Positions 51,497-59,942 of a stretch of DNA of 64,000 bases are shown here, one piece after another. The translations under genes and the position numbers were made by a program. The notes under the pieces are model-generated. The model saw only the letters and a program-made list of their open reading frames with translations. It had not been told where the DNA came from and made no database searches. The number at the start of each line of letters is the position of its first letter. Positions within the stretch are counted from its first letter, which is position 1. This DNA is from Singulisphaera acidiphila DSM 18658 (GTDB lineage: Bacteria > Planctomycetota > Planctomycetia > Isosphaerales > Isosphaeraceae). The stretch lies in assembly GCF_000242455.2 (NCBI RefSeq), contig NC_019892.1, positions 1,736,001 through 1,800,000 of the forward strand, given 5' to 3'.

Positions 51497-51960
51497 GCGA
51501 ACCCAAGGGTGGTGAAGATCGCGTCGCCCGAGCTCACGAACTCCGAGTGGGCGCGGTCGGTCCGCAACAGCCCGTGGACGTCCCACGGCTGGCGGCCCAT
51601 CTTGCGGCGGTCCACCACCCCGCGGTCGTCGCAATGTAGGGGAATGGGAATGCCAGCATCAGCACCCAGAGCATGGGGCGAGTCCTCGCCAGGCGCCCTC
51701 GCAGTCAGGAGGAACGACGCGACGTCCATCGTCAGGATGAAGAGCGTCCCAAGCCCCACCATGATGTGGTCGCTGTAATCGAGCCGTTCGACGGCGTGCG
51801 GCCACTGGTCGCTCGGAGAGCGGCCGACCGTCCGGGCCGCAGACCTCCAAGACTCCCGGTCGATTGCCGATTGCGGCGAGGCGCTTGCCCAGCCTGAGTG
51901 TCCCGGGGACCTTCACCCCGTCCGGCCAGATGACGATGCCCGGCCCAGTGGGTCCGACCT
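51497..51960 (-). pseudogene. Remnant of cytochrome bd oxidase subunit I (CydA)
   Basis: The C-terminal third of CydA is readable in pieces on the minus strand: PDGVKVPGTL, YSDHIMVGLGTLFILTMDVA, then FPFPYIATTAGWWTA and MGRQPWDVHGLLRT followed by FTTLGFAGL. They occur in two or three reading frames, with a clear shift of two bases between TAGWWTA and MGRQPW. The N-terminal haem-binding half is missing; the gene is cut off by the aldehyde dehydrogenase at 51987. It cannot encode a functional quinol oxidase. It is evidence that a cytochrome bd locus once stood here or came with the neighbouring island. Confidence 0.8.
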
Positions 51961-51986
51961 GTCTTTCATCCCGCAACCTCCTCGGA

Positions 51987-53411
51987 TCAACCGATGAGCC
52001 TCAGCAACGCCAGGTGGCCGCCGGAATACGGCGGGTAGCGAACGGGCAGGTCGAAATGGGTCGATTTGGCGAGCACGCCCTTGCGGTGGGTGAACGTTTC
52101 GAAGCTCCATCGGCCGTGGTAGCGGCCCATGCCGCTCTCGCCGACGCCGCCGAAGGGGAGCTCCGGCACGACCATGTGCATCAGGACGTCGTTGATGCAG
52201 GCGTTGCCCGAACTTGTCCGATCGATGACCTTGTGCTGGGTTGCCTCGTCGTTGGAGAAGACATAGAGCGCGAGGGGGGAAGGTCGGTCCGCCACGAACT
52301 CGATCGCCGCGTCCATGCTGGGGACGGCGAGCACGGGCAGGATGGGGCCGAAGATCTCCTCTCGCATGACAGGCGCGTCGGGCGACACGCCTCGGAGGAT
52401 GGTCGGGGCGATGTATCGTTCCTTGGTTTCGGCCTGGCCCCCGCAGACGACTTCGCCGTCGTGGAGCATCTTCGACAGCCTCTCGAAGTTGCGGTCGTTG
52501 ACGATGCGGCAGTAGTCGGGGCTCGTCCTGGGGTCGTCGCCGTAGAAGGCCGTCACCGCGGCACGCAGGTGCTCGAGCAGCTCCATCTCGACCGCCTCGT
52601 GCACCAGCACGTAGTCGGGGGCCACGCAGGTCTGGCCGGCGTTGCTGAATCGGCCCCAGGCGATTCGCCGGGCGGCGACCTCCAGCGACGCGTCCCGGTC
52701 CACCAGGCACGGCGACTTGCCACCCAGCTCGAGGACAACGGGGGTGAGGTGCCTGGCGGCCTTCTCGAGCACGATCTGGCCGACCCGGCTGCCCCCGGTG
52801 AAGAAGATCAGGTCGAACCGCTCCTCCAGCAGGGCCTGGGTCTCGTCGGCCCCGCCCTGGATTACCGCGACGGATTCCGGGTCGAGGTGTCGCGGCACAA
52901 GGTCCGCCATCAGGGCGGAGGTGTGCGCCGCGATCTCCGACGGCTTCAGGACCGCCGCGTTGCCGCCGGCCAGGGCGCCAACCAGGGGCGCGAGGAGCAG
53001 CTGGACGGGGTAGTTCCAGGTGCCAATCACGAGGACCACGCCGAGGGGATCGTGCGTTATCCAGGACTTCCCGGGCTGGGCCAGGAGCGACGTGTGCGTC
53101 CGCTCCGGCTTCATCCACCGGTCGAGGTGCTGCAGGGCATCGTCGATCTCCGCGATCACGAAGCCGACCTCGGTGAGGTAGCCTTCGAGCGGGGGCTTGC
53201 GGAGATCTGCCCACAACGCCTCGAAGATCGCGGACTCCTCCTCCTTCAGGAGCCGCTTCAGGGCCTTGAGCTGCGCGCGACGCCACGAGACATCGCGCGT
53301 CCGGCCGCCGCGGAAGCTTGCCCGCGCCTTGGCCACCCTCTCGACGATTTCCGCTCCGGTACTTCTCGTTTCCAACGTCATGTCGGTCTTTTGAAGATTG
53401 ACGGCGGTCAT
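51987..53411 (-). CDS. Aldehyde dehydrogenase (class 3 type)
   Basis: A 474-residue NAD(P)-dependent aldehyde dehydrogenase. The NAD fold has GTWNYPVQLLLAPLVGAL; the catalytic residues are the glutamate in LELGGKSP and the cysteine in SNAGQTCVAPDYVL; the C-terminal MREEIFGPILPVL and LPFGGVGESGMGRYHG complete the family. The length fits class 3 (fatty/aromatic or acetaldehyde) enzymes and lacks a membrane tail. It overlaps the cupredoxin gene by four bases. With the pyruvate decarboxylase encoded upstream in the same direction, oxidation of acetaldehyde to acetate is a reasonable inference. Confidence 0.93.
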   Translation of the reverse strand: MTAVNLQKTDMTLETRSTGAEIVERVAKARASFRGGRTRDVSWRRAQLKALKRLLKEEESAIFEALWADLRKPPLEGYLTEVGFVIAEIDDALQHLDRWMKPERTHTSLLAQPGKSWITHDPLGVVLVIGTWNYPVQLLLAPLVGALAGGNAAVLKPSEIAAHTSALMADLVPRHLDPESVAVIQGGADETQALLEERFDLIFFTGGSRVGQIVLEKAARHLTPVVLELGGKSPCLVDRDASLEVAARRIAWGRFSNAGQTCVAPDYVLVHEAVEMELLEHLRAAVTAFYGDDPRTSPDYCRIVNDRNFERLSKMLHDGEVVCGGQAETKERYIAPTILRGVSPDAPVMREEIFGPILPVLAVPSMDAAIEFVADRPSPLALYVFSNDEATQHKVIDRTSSGNACINDVLMHMVVPELPFGGVGESGMGRYHGRWSFETFTHRKGVLAKSTHFDLPVRYPPYSGGHLALLRLIG

Positions 53412-53782
53412 TTTGCTCTCGCTTTGACGACAATCGTACCGCTCATGGTCTTGCCGTGTACCTTGCAGTGGTACCTGAACTCACCCTCCCTCTCGAACTT
53501 CACCGACTTCGACGACTTGCCCGGCGCGATCTCATTGGTGTCGAACGTCTTACCCTCGTCGTCCGATGTCGCCGTGTGCTTCGTGCGGGCTTGATTGGTC
53601 CACACCACCGTATCGCCGACGTGGACCTCCAGCTTCTTGGGGTCGAAGCTCAGGCTTTTCGCCGTGACGGTGATCGCCTTGGTCTCGGATGGATTGTCGC
53701 CGTTCTGCTCGGCCGCGGATCCACGAGGCGATCCGACCAGGATGAGCACGCAAGCGGCAGGGAATAAAAACAAATATTTCAT
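53408..53782 (-). CDS. Exported cupredoxin (plastocyanin/pseudoazurin-like)
   Basis: A 124-residue blue-copper protein. A signal peptide (LFLFPAACVLILVGSPRGSA) is followed by a small beta sandwich; copper ligands are H69 (TKHTATS), C106, H109 and M113 (YHCKVHGKTM), the standard type-1 set. It would carry single electrons in the periplasm. The stop codon overlaps the ALDH start (ATGA), so the two are co-translated, which ties a periplasmic carrier to a cytoplasmic dehydrogenase. The ATG at 53782 places the signal correctly. The longer frame to 54214 adds unrelated arginine-rich sequence. Confidence 0.9.
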   Translation of the reverse strand: MKYLFLFPAACVLILVGSPRGSAAEQNGDNPSETKAITVTAKSLSFDPKKLEVHVGDTVVWTNQARTKHTATSDDEGKTFDTNEIAPGKSSKSVKFEREGEFRYHCKVHGKTMSGTIVVKARAK

Positions 53783-54234
53783 AATAATCTCATTTGCGGT
53801 TCTCAGAGTTTTGAAAAAAGCCGGTTCGGCCCGTCGACTTCGGGATGAGCTTGCAAGCGATCCGTCACGACGAAAGCCTGGGGAGGCCAAGCGCCGGCCG
53901 CCCCGGCGGAAACAGTCCGGGCGACACTCCCGGCCTCCTATGCGGCTGGAGGTGATTGGGCTTCCAACACCTTCTGATTTGCGGGGATCGCATGGGCTGC
54001 CCATGCCTATTGCCCGCCCGTTCCAACGCGTGGTGCAGCACGGCAACGCTTGGCGGGGTCTCCGGGCCGACCTCGATTCGCAGGGCGTGTAAAACTTCCG
54101 GATAGTCGAAGAAAACCCCGACTTCAGAAAGTGCGGCATCGCGTGCCGGCCCGGAGACGAAAAAACGCCATGAACCCGACCTTCGATTTCCCGCCGATAT
54201 GTGACTCGGCTCACGATCGAGGCGGGGCCAATGC
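53783..54234. other. Intergenic region without a gene
   Basis: About 450 bases lie between the cupredoxin start and the cytochrome stop. The open frame running through is arginine/serine-rich and without similarity. The region around 53762-53800 is A/T-rich and likely the promoter for the cupredoxin-ALDH pair. Confidence 0.45.
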
Positions 54235-56535
54235 TCAGAAGTGCTTCATGTAATCGATGAGCGCACGCTTGTCGTCATCATCGAGTTCACGCCCGTAGGT
54301 GTGGCCCCGGTCTTCGATGAAGTCCGGGCACATGTTGACCTCGACGAGCTTCTCCAGCAGCCGCTGTTGGCCACGCGCATGGTTCTTCGTCTGCAACTCG
54401 GCGAACTTCTCCCTGGGTTGGTCCTGCAGGATGCCGTCCACGTAGTCTTGCAGTACCCACTTCACGTCCTTCGCGTGCAGGTTCATGATCAAGTTAACAG
54501 GTGTGTCCTTAGGGACGTTGATGAGGTCAAGGTCCAGGCCGGGCAAGTCCGAGAACTCCGGCATCTGCTTCATCAGCATCGGGAGGAAGTCCGGCAGTTT
54601 GCTATCCCGCGTGGTGACCAGCATCGAACGAACTCCCAGCCGCCGTTCCGGCCAGAGCAGCTTGGTTAGGCCATCCTCATAGGCGGCCATGCGGCCGGCC
54701 ACGGACGGGTCGCCGTTGTACAACCCGACCGAGTTGTTGTGCAGGTAGGGCGCTGTCGCCCAGATGCTCACGAGAGTCGGTGTGCGGTAAAAAAGTTTCT
54801 TGGCGATGAACTTGATGTCATGCTTGCCGGTCAGCGGGTTGTAGAGCGGGATCAGCTTGCCATTCTTGTCATGATCGAACACCTGCTCGGTGCCTTCCTG
54901 GTTGAGTTTGAACCCGAGGCTGGACATCTGCCCGTAGCCACCGCCCGCATCCCAGTTGGGGCTCAGGGTGCGCCCGATGTGCGTACCCAACTCCGAGCAG
55001 GGGTAGCGTTCGTCGTCGGACAGGAAGTTGTCCGCGAGGAAGTCGTCCCGCAGCACAAGCTCGCGCCAGGCTTTCTTCTGAGCCTCGGCATCCTCGGGCA
55101 GGTTGTCGGGCTTCTTGCTGCTGTGGCAGCGGACGCAGTGATCGGCGAAGGCGATCTTCCCCTTGCGGAGAACATCCGCGTCCGTCGCGAGATAATCCTT
55201 ACCGTTTTTGCCCCCTTTTCCCTCGGCCTCGATGGCATCTCTGAGCTTGAAGCCATCGTGGGTGCTCAGGTAGAGCGCCATGTTCGGCATACGAGCCTCG
55301 GTTTGCATCCAGGGGCTCTTGGGATCCTTGCGTATCTTGCCGAGAATGTCGAATTCCTCTTGCTTGAAGCCGCGTTCCCGGCTCCCCTTGAGGTCGTACG
55401 GGTTCAGGGCCCAGGTTGGAAACCAATCCTTGTATCCGGACCCCTCGTTGACGTAGACACGGGTTGCGGCGATCACCAGGCCCATCGAGTCGGCCCCGGT
55501 CGACAGGACCCTTGGGGAGCGGTACGTCGGCTTGGCGTCGGTTCCGCCGATGCCGTCGTTCTCGGGCAAGCCGACGTGCTTGTTGATCGACTGCATCATG
55601 ACCTTTTGCTCGGGCGAGATTCGATCCGCACGCGTCAGCTTGAGGCGATCATTCAGGCGGTAAATCGAGTTGATCAGGATCGGGCCGTTGATGAAGTCCG
55701 TCGGGAAACGCGTCGTCTCGCTCGTGCCCGGCGATTGGTTGTGCAGGTACTGCCAGGCAAAGGAATCCTTCGGCATGTCGAAACCGAACAGCATCCCTTC
55801 GCGAAAGTACTGGCTGCCGATGTGAGAATCTAAGTTTTCCCACTTCGGCTCGGCCGGGTTCTTCGGCGGCCGGTTGGGGTTAAAAGCCGTGTGGCACACG
55901 GTGCAGGCCATCCCGACGAGGTACGGTGGCTCGACACCGCTCGCATCATCGAGGTATTTGTCGATGGACCATTTCTTCGCGTCGAAGTTCTTGTTCTTGA
56001 AGAGTTGCAGGCCGACAACACCGCTGGAGAAGCCGAAAACGTCCGGATCCCAGGTGAGCGTGCCGTCCTTCATCCGGTCAATCCGTAGGCCGTATTGGTC
56101 CGGTTTGTCGGCGGCCACGCAGTCGGGATCGTTGATGAGCCCGATCTTTTCCCACCGCTCGGAACGCGGCAAGGTGTGCAACATCCGCAGAAGATCAATC
56201 CGGGCGGTGAACACGTTTTCTTTCCTGCTGGTGAGCTTGGCCATCTCACGCCAGAACCCTGGGTTGTCGATGCCGCACCACCAGTGCCAGGTGTCCATGC
56301 CGTCGCCGACGGCGTTCGGGTCCACGCCATAGCGTTTGGCGGCCCAGTCGGCGTGGGTCTTGCGGTACCAGTCATACGTCTGTTCGTCGTCCTTCACCGG
56401 CCGGCCGAAGGTGTACTCGACCTCGTCGCCTTCCGCGGCGAGCGCGGCACGATCCCCGCCGACCCCCCACAGAGCCGCCAGGGCCAACGCGGCCATGGTG
56501 CCACCCGCGACGAGTCGCTGTCTCCCGGTGCTCAT
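54235..56535 (-). CDS. Di-haem c-type cytochrome, RoxA/peroxidase-like
   Basis: A 766-residue exported cytochrome with a signal (MAALALAALWGVGGDRAALAA) and two haem-c sites, CTVCH (211-215) and CVRCH (467-471). Size, spacing and segments such as PPYLVGMACTVCHTAFNP, KWENLDSHIGSQYFREGM and RTPTLVSIWATAPYLHNNS fit the large di-haem family that includes rubber oxygenase RoxA and MauG/BCCP-type peroxidases. The function is not determined by sequence; a periplasmic oxidase or electron relay is inferred. The start has GAGGAG five bases upstream. A perfect 22-bp palindrome lies 110 bases upstream. It is the largest gene of the PDC-ALDH island. Confidence 0.85.
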   Translation of the reverse strand: MSTGRQRLVAGGTMAALALAALWGVGGDRAALAAEGDEVEYTFGRPVKDDEQTYDWYRKTHADWAAKRYGVDPNAVGDGMDTWHWWCGIDNPGFWREMAKLTSRKENVFTARIDLLRMLHTLPRSERWEKIGLINDPDCVAADKPDQYGLRIDRMKDGTLTWDPDVFGFSSGVVGLQLFKNKNFDAKKWSIDKYLDDASGVEPPYLVGMACTVCHTAFNPNRPPKNPAEPKWENLDSHIGSQYFREGMLFGFDMPKDSFAWQYLHNQSPGTSETTRFPTDFINGPILINSIYRLNDRLKLTRADRISPEQKVMMQSINKHVGLPENDGIGGTDAKPTYRSPRVLSTGADSMGLVIAATRVYVNEGSGYKDWFPTWALNPYDLKGSRERGFKQEEFDILGKIRKDPKSPWMQTEARMPNMALYLSTHDGFKLRDAIEAEGKGGKNGKDYLATDADVLRKGKIAFADHCVRCHSSKKPDNLPEDAEAQKKAWRELVLRDDFLADNFLSDDERYPCSELGTHIGRTLSPNWDAGGGYGQMSSLGFKLNQEGTEQVFDHDKNGKLIPLYNPLTGKHDIKFIAKKLFYRTPTLVSIWATAPYLHNNSVGLYNGDPSVAGRMAAYEDGLTKLLWPERRLGVRSMLVTTRDSKLPDFLPMLMKQMPEFSDLPGLDLDLINVPKDTPVNLIMNLHAKDVKWVLQDYVDGILQDQPREKFAELQTKNHARGQQRLLEKLVEVNMCPDFIEDRGHTYGRELDDDDKRALIDYMKHF

Positions 56536-56644
56536 GGTTGCTCCTCTCGGTGATGTGGGTCGCGATCCTGGAGGGCCTACAGAATGTCACTCGGATTTCC
56601 CGAAGGCCGTTCCACTGATCTTGCTCCGCATACAGTATTAAATT

Positions 56645-56666
56645 ACTAACATGACGTCATGTTAGT
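56645..56666. promoter_or_regulatory. Perfect 22-bp palindrome, candidate repressor operator
   Basis: The half-site ACTAACATGAC (56645-56655) is followed immediately by its exact reverse complement (56656-56666). It sits 110 bases upstream of the cytochrome start in AT-rich DNA with a TAATAC hexamer (minus strand, 56635-56640) as a possible -10. Size and symmetry are those of TetR-type operators. No regulator gene is nearby. Confidence 0.65.
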
Positions 56667-56717
56667 GATTTTAGTTGACTTCGCCGAGGCTAGGATCGGT
56701 CGCAAACGTTCGGCGCT

Positions 56718-58376
56718 CTAACCATTCCCGTACAGGGCGTCGAGGCGCTGATGGGCCATGGCGAGTCCCGCCGGGAGGTCCATCCGACCCCCGACGATCT
56801 CGATGTAGCTCGCCGATTCGCCCGTGGCGGCCTTGGCCAGCGCGGCGTCGAGCTCGCCAAGCGTGGTGACTTTCGCCGTGAACCAGCCCCGGCAGCCCAG
56901 GGCGGCGGGCAGGGCGTGGTAATTCCAGGGGGCGAGGTCGTTGTAGACCCAGTCCGGATCTGCCTCGAGCGCCCGCTCGACCATGTACCCCCCGTTGTTG
57001 AGGACGAAGATGACCGGTTTCAGCCCGTGACGCCCCATCGTCCCGACGTCGGCGGCGGTCATCTGGTGCGAGCCCTCCCCGGTGAAGAGCAGGGTCCGCC
57101 GCGACGCGTCGGCGAGCGCGATGCCCAGCGTGGCTCCGGTAGCCCACCCGATCGAGCCCCAGAGAGGTTGAAGTTGGACCTCCGCATCTTCGGGGAGCGG
57201 AAGCGGGACCATTCCGGAACTCATGCTGCCGCTCTCGAGGACGATCCGATCCCGTGGCTTCAGGAAGTCCCGAAACCGGGGATACATGTTCACTGCGGTG
57301 ATCGGGTCGTCCGGCTTCCCGCCGGGCCGGGCCGGCACTTCCCTCGGCGGCGCCGAGTATCCGAACTTCTTCTTGATCGCACCGGCCAGGCCGTCGAAGA
57401 CGTCGCCCATCCGGACGGGGTTATAGATCCGATCCGCGACCCGGACGTGATCCACCCCAATGGTGACGAGCTTCCCAGGGTCGATGCGGCTCGTGTAGGC
57501 GGACGTGTTGATTTCGTTGAAGCTGACGCCGCCGGCGTCGATGACGACGTCCGCACCTTCGACCGCCTCGAGGACGGCGGGGGACGATGCGCCACCGGAA
57601 TAGATCCCGACGAACTGGGGATGGGCCTCGGTCAGGATCCCCTTGTCCATCGCCATCGCAGCGAACGGGCAGCCCAACGCCTCGATCAACGCACGGAGCT
57701 TGTCCTGGAGCTTGAACCGCGAGACCGTGTAGGCGGGGAGGACGACAAGCGACCGGGCGGTCTCGACCCGCTCGGCGATCGCCGCGACGGCCCTGGCAAG
57801 GTCGGGGCCGCTCGCGGGCTTTGGGTACGGGGTCGGCGCCGAACCGGTGACCGGCGTGACGGCATAGTCGCCCGCGACGAGGATGTAAGCAGGCCGGCTC
57901 TCCGCCCGCGCCGTGGCGATCAGCCGCTCCATCTCGTGGGTGCAGTTGTCGGGGGTGATCACCGCCGAGACGCACGCCGCCTGCGCCGAGATGTTCGCGA
58001 AGTTCTGGAACTCCCCGTCGCCAAGCGTGTGGTGGACAATCTGGCCGACTCGCTGCTTGCGCATGGTCGGCATACCGACGACGTGGAAGACGCACGACCG
58101 CTCGGCCTTGGCTCCCATCACGCCGTTGAGCGCGGACAACTCGCCGACGGCGTACGTGGTCATCAGCATCGAACAGCCTCGCACGCGGGCGTAGCCGTCG
58201 GCCGCGTACGCCGCGTCCAACTCGTTGGAACACCCGATCCAGCGGATCGCCTCGCTATTCGCGACCGCGTCGCAGAGCTTGAAGGCGAAGTCCCCCGCGA
58301 CGCCGAAGCAGTCGGTGATCCCCTCGCGTGCGAACCGTCGGACGATGTAATCCGCAACAGTCGGTTGCTCACTCAT
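56718..58376 (-). CDS. pdc: Thiamine-diphosphate decarboxylase (pyruvate/indolepyruvate decarboxylase type)
   Basis: A 552-residue ThDP enzyme that non-oxidatively decarboxylates a 2-oxo acid, most likely pyruvate to acetaldehyde. The N-terminal PYR domain has FGVAGDFAFKL and the proton-relay glutamate in CSNELDAAYAADGYAR; a double histidine occurs in VHHTLGDG, as in PDC; the C-terminal PP domain has GEGSHQMTAADVG...NNGGY, with glutamate where GDG usually has the Mg-binding aspartate. The order PYR-TH3-PP is complete. It heads the minus-strand island with the aldehyde dehydrogenase. Phenylpyruvate or indolepyruvate are alternative substrates. ATG 58376 (MSEQPTVADYIV) is the natural start. Confidence 0.88.
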   Translation of the reverse strand: MSEQPTVADYIVRRFAREGITDCFGVAGDFAFKLCDAVANSEAIRWIGCSNELDAAYAADGYARVRGCSMLMTTYAVGELSALNGVMGAKAERSCVFHVVGMPTMRKQRVGQIVHHTLGDGEFQNFANISAQAACVSAVITPDNCTHEMERLIATARAESRPAYILVAGDYAVTPVTGSAPTPYPKPASGPDLARAVAAIAERVETARSLVVLPAYTVSRFKLQDKLRALIEALGCPFAAMAMDKGILTEAHPQFVGIYSGGASSPAVLEAVEGADVVIDAGGVSFNEINTSAYTSRIDPGKLVTIGVDHVRVADRIYNPVRMGDVFDGLAGAIKKKFGYSAPPREVPARPGGKPDDPITAVNMYPRFRDFLKPRDRIVLESGSMSSGMVPLPLPEDAEVQLQPLWGSIGWATGATLGIALADASRRTLLFTGEGSHQMTAADVGTMGRHGLKPVIFVLNNGGYMVERALEADPDWVYNDLAPWNYHALPAALGCRGWFTAKVTTLGELDAALAKAATGESASYIEIVGGRMDLPAGLAMAHQRLDALYGNG

Positions 58377-58685
58377 CGGATTGTTTCCAGGTAATAAGAT
58401 CAATTTTTTACATAATGAACTAAGTAAATCATATCGAATTCTCCCGTCTCAAAAAGATTGTGTGCAGGTAGTAATGGAAATGCCACAAAGCAATACGTGC
58501 AACACTTGTACCAAACTGGCACAGCGGAACTTCCCCGGCGGGTCCCGACCGGAGGACTAGCTCGAAGTCCTTGCCGGGTTACAGTTTGGAGCTTAGGAAA
58601 GGAGTTGCGAGGGGCACGCACACAGAGCGGCGAGGGGTTCCGGAACCGCCTGGGATAGTCGGACGGGCCTCGGTGTGGTAGCTGA
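58377..58685. other. AT-rich promoter region of pdc
   Basis: The first 60 bases upstream of the decarboxylase (58400-58445) are strongly A/T-rich (TTTTTTACATAATGAACTAA) and likely hold its promoter. No gene is supported. Confidence 0.45.
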
Positions 58686-58903
58686 TTGACCGGGCCGGGT
58701 GGAACATCTGGCACGATCAGCGACTATCTTGGTGGGCTGGGACCGGGGATGCCGGCCACGGTCCTTGGCGTTGTCGCCAGCGACTACTTCCTCATCGAAC
58801 CCCGCGTAGCCCGGGCCTATGAGAACTCATCGCGGTGGGTCCCCTCGCGGTCGCGGACGAACTCCCAGCGGATCGACGCCCGATTTGGCAAAGTCATGTA
58901 TAT
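58686..58903 (+). pseudogene. Fragment of a DUF4118 sensor histidine kinase
   Basis: The frame from 58686 encodes YLGGLGPGMPATVLGVVASD and YFLIEPR, the signature of the DUF4118 membrane domain of KdpD-like and hybrid histidine kinases. The next piece of that domain (PLAVADELPADR) continues in another frame, and no kinase core follows before the convergent nucleoside phosphorylase gene. It is a decayed fragment of roughly 70 codons. The match is short, hence moderate confidence. Confidence 0.5.
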
Positions 58904-59036
58904 GTTTTGTGGTTCCAGGAGGGCGACCACACAGTCACTATCGCCACGGCGGGTCAAGCTTTGCCGGACCCGTTTCCCCCGACTTCGGCGCGATTGGCTG
59001 TGACCGCTCTACGGATGGTCAAACCGTTCAGGTCTG

Positions 59037-59891
59037 TCAGGCGGTTCCCTGGCGGTCTTCGGCATCGAGTCGTTGCACAACCCCTTCGATCAAGGCGCCG
59101 ATGAGCGGGGTCGCCTTCAGCCCGGCCTCGACCACATCGGCGTGACTGATGATCTCTCCAGAAACACCCGCCGCAGCGTTGGTGACGAGGGCCAGGGCGA
59201 GCACATCGAGCCCTGCGTGGCGAGCCACGATTGCCTCCGGGACCGTGGACATCCCGACCACGTCGGCCCCGAGAATGCGGAGCATCCGGATCTCGGCGGG
59301 GGTCTCGTAACTCGGGCCCGGCAGGCAGGCGTAGACGCCTGAGGCGAGGTTCAAGCCGAGTTTGTCCGCTTCTTCAAAGGCAAGGTCCCGCAGTCGGTGG
59401 GAATAGACCTCGGTCATGTCGGGGAAACGTTTGCCAACGCGTTCGTCGTTGGGCCCGCGCAATGGGTTCGAGCCGATCAGGTTGAGGTGATCCTTCAGGC
59501 AGACGATCGTGCCGGCAGGGAGGGAGAGGTCAATTCCTCCCGTGGCCGCAGTCAGGATCAGGGTCCGCACACCAAGACGCTTCATGACCCGGATGGGAAA
59601 TGTCACCTCATCGAGGCCGTACCCTTCGTAATAATGAAACCGGCCTTGGAAGACCAGGAGAGGCGCGCCGGCGACGGTTCCGGAAACGAGGTTGCCCTCG
59701 TGTCCCTCGACCGTCGGCCGAGGGAAATGGGGGATCTTCGCATAGGGGACGATCGTTCGATCGGCCAGTCGATTGGCCAAAGCCCCGAGGCCTGATCCCA
59801 GCACGACAGCGACCTTGGGCGGCTTGGGAATGGTCGCTTGAATCGCCAAGGCGGCTTCACTCGCACGCTCATCGAGTTCGATCGGAGGCAT
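59037..59891 (-). CDS. punA: Purine nucleoside phosphorylase
   Basis: A 284-residue trimeric-type PNP, splitting inosine and guanosine with phosphate. Seen: VVLGSGLGALANRL (phosphate site), FPRPTVEGHEGNL, FQGRFHYYEGYGL, LTAATGGIDLSL, GPSYETPAEIRML and GADVVGMSTVPEAIVARH, ending with TNAAAGVSG. It is the last gene of the upp-deoA-punA operon, 51 bases after the pyrimidine phosphorylase, so purine and pyrimidine salvage share one transcript. The ATG at 59891 begins MPPIELDERASEA. Confidence 0.95.
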   Translation of the reverse strand: MPPIELDERASEAALAIQATIPKPPKVAVVLGSGLGALANRLADRTIVPYAKIPHFPRPTVEGHEGNLVSGTVAGAPLLVFQGRFHYYEGYGLDEVTFPIRVMKRLGVRTLILTAATGGIDLSLPAGTIVCLKDHLNLIGSNPLRGPNDERVGKRFPDMTEVYSHRLRDLAFEEADKLGLNLASGVYACLPGPSYETPAEIRMLRILGADVVGMSTVPEAIVARHAGLDVLALALVTNAAAGVSGEIISHADVVEAGLKATPLIGALIEGVVQRLDAEDRQGTA

Positions 59892-59942
59892 GGCCTTTTT
59901 TTCTCCGCGAATGGGGCTGAGAAAACCAGGGTGGGTCGGCGT

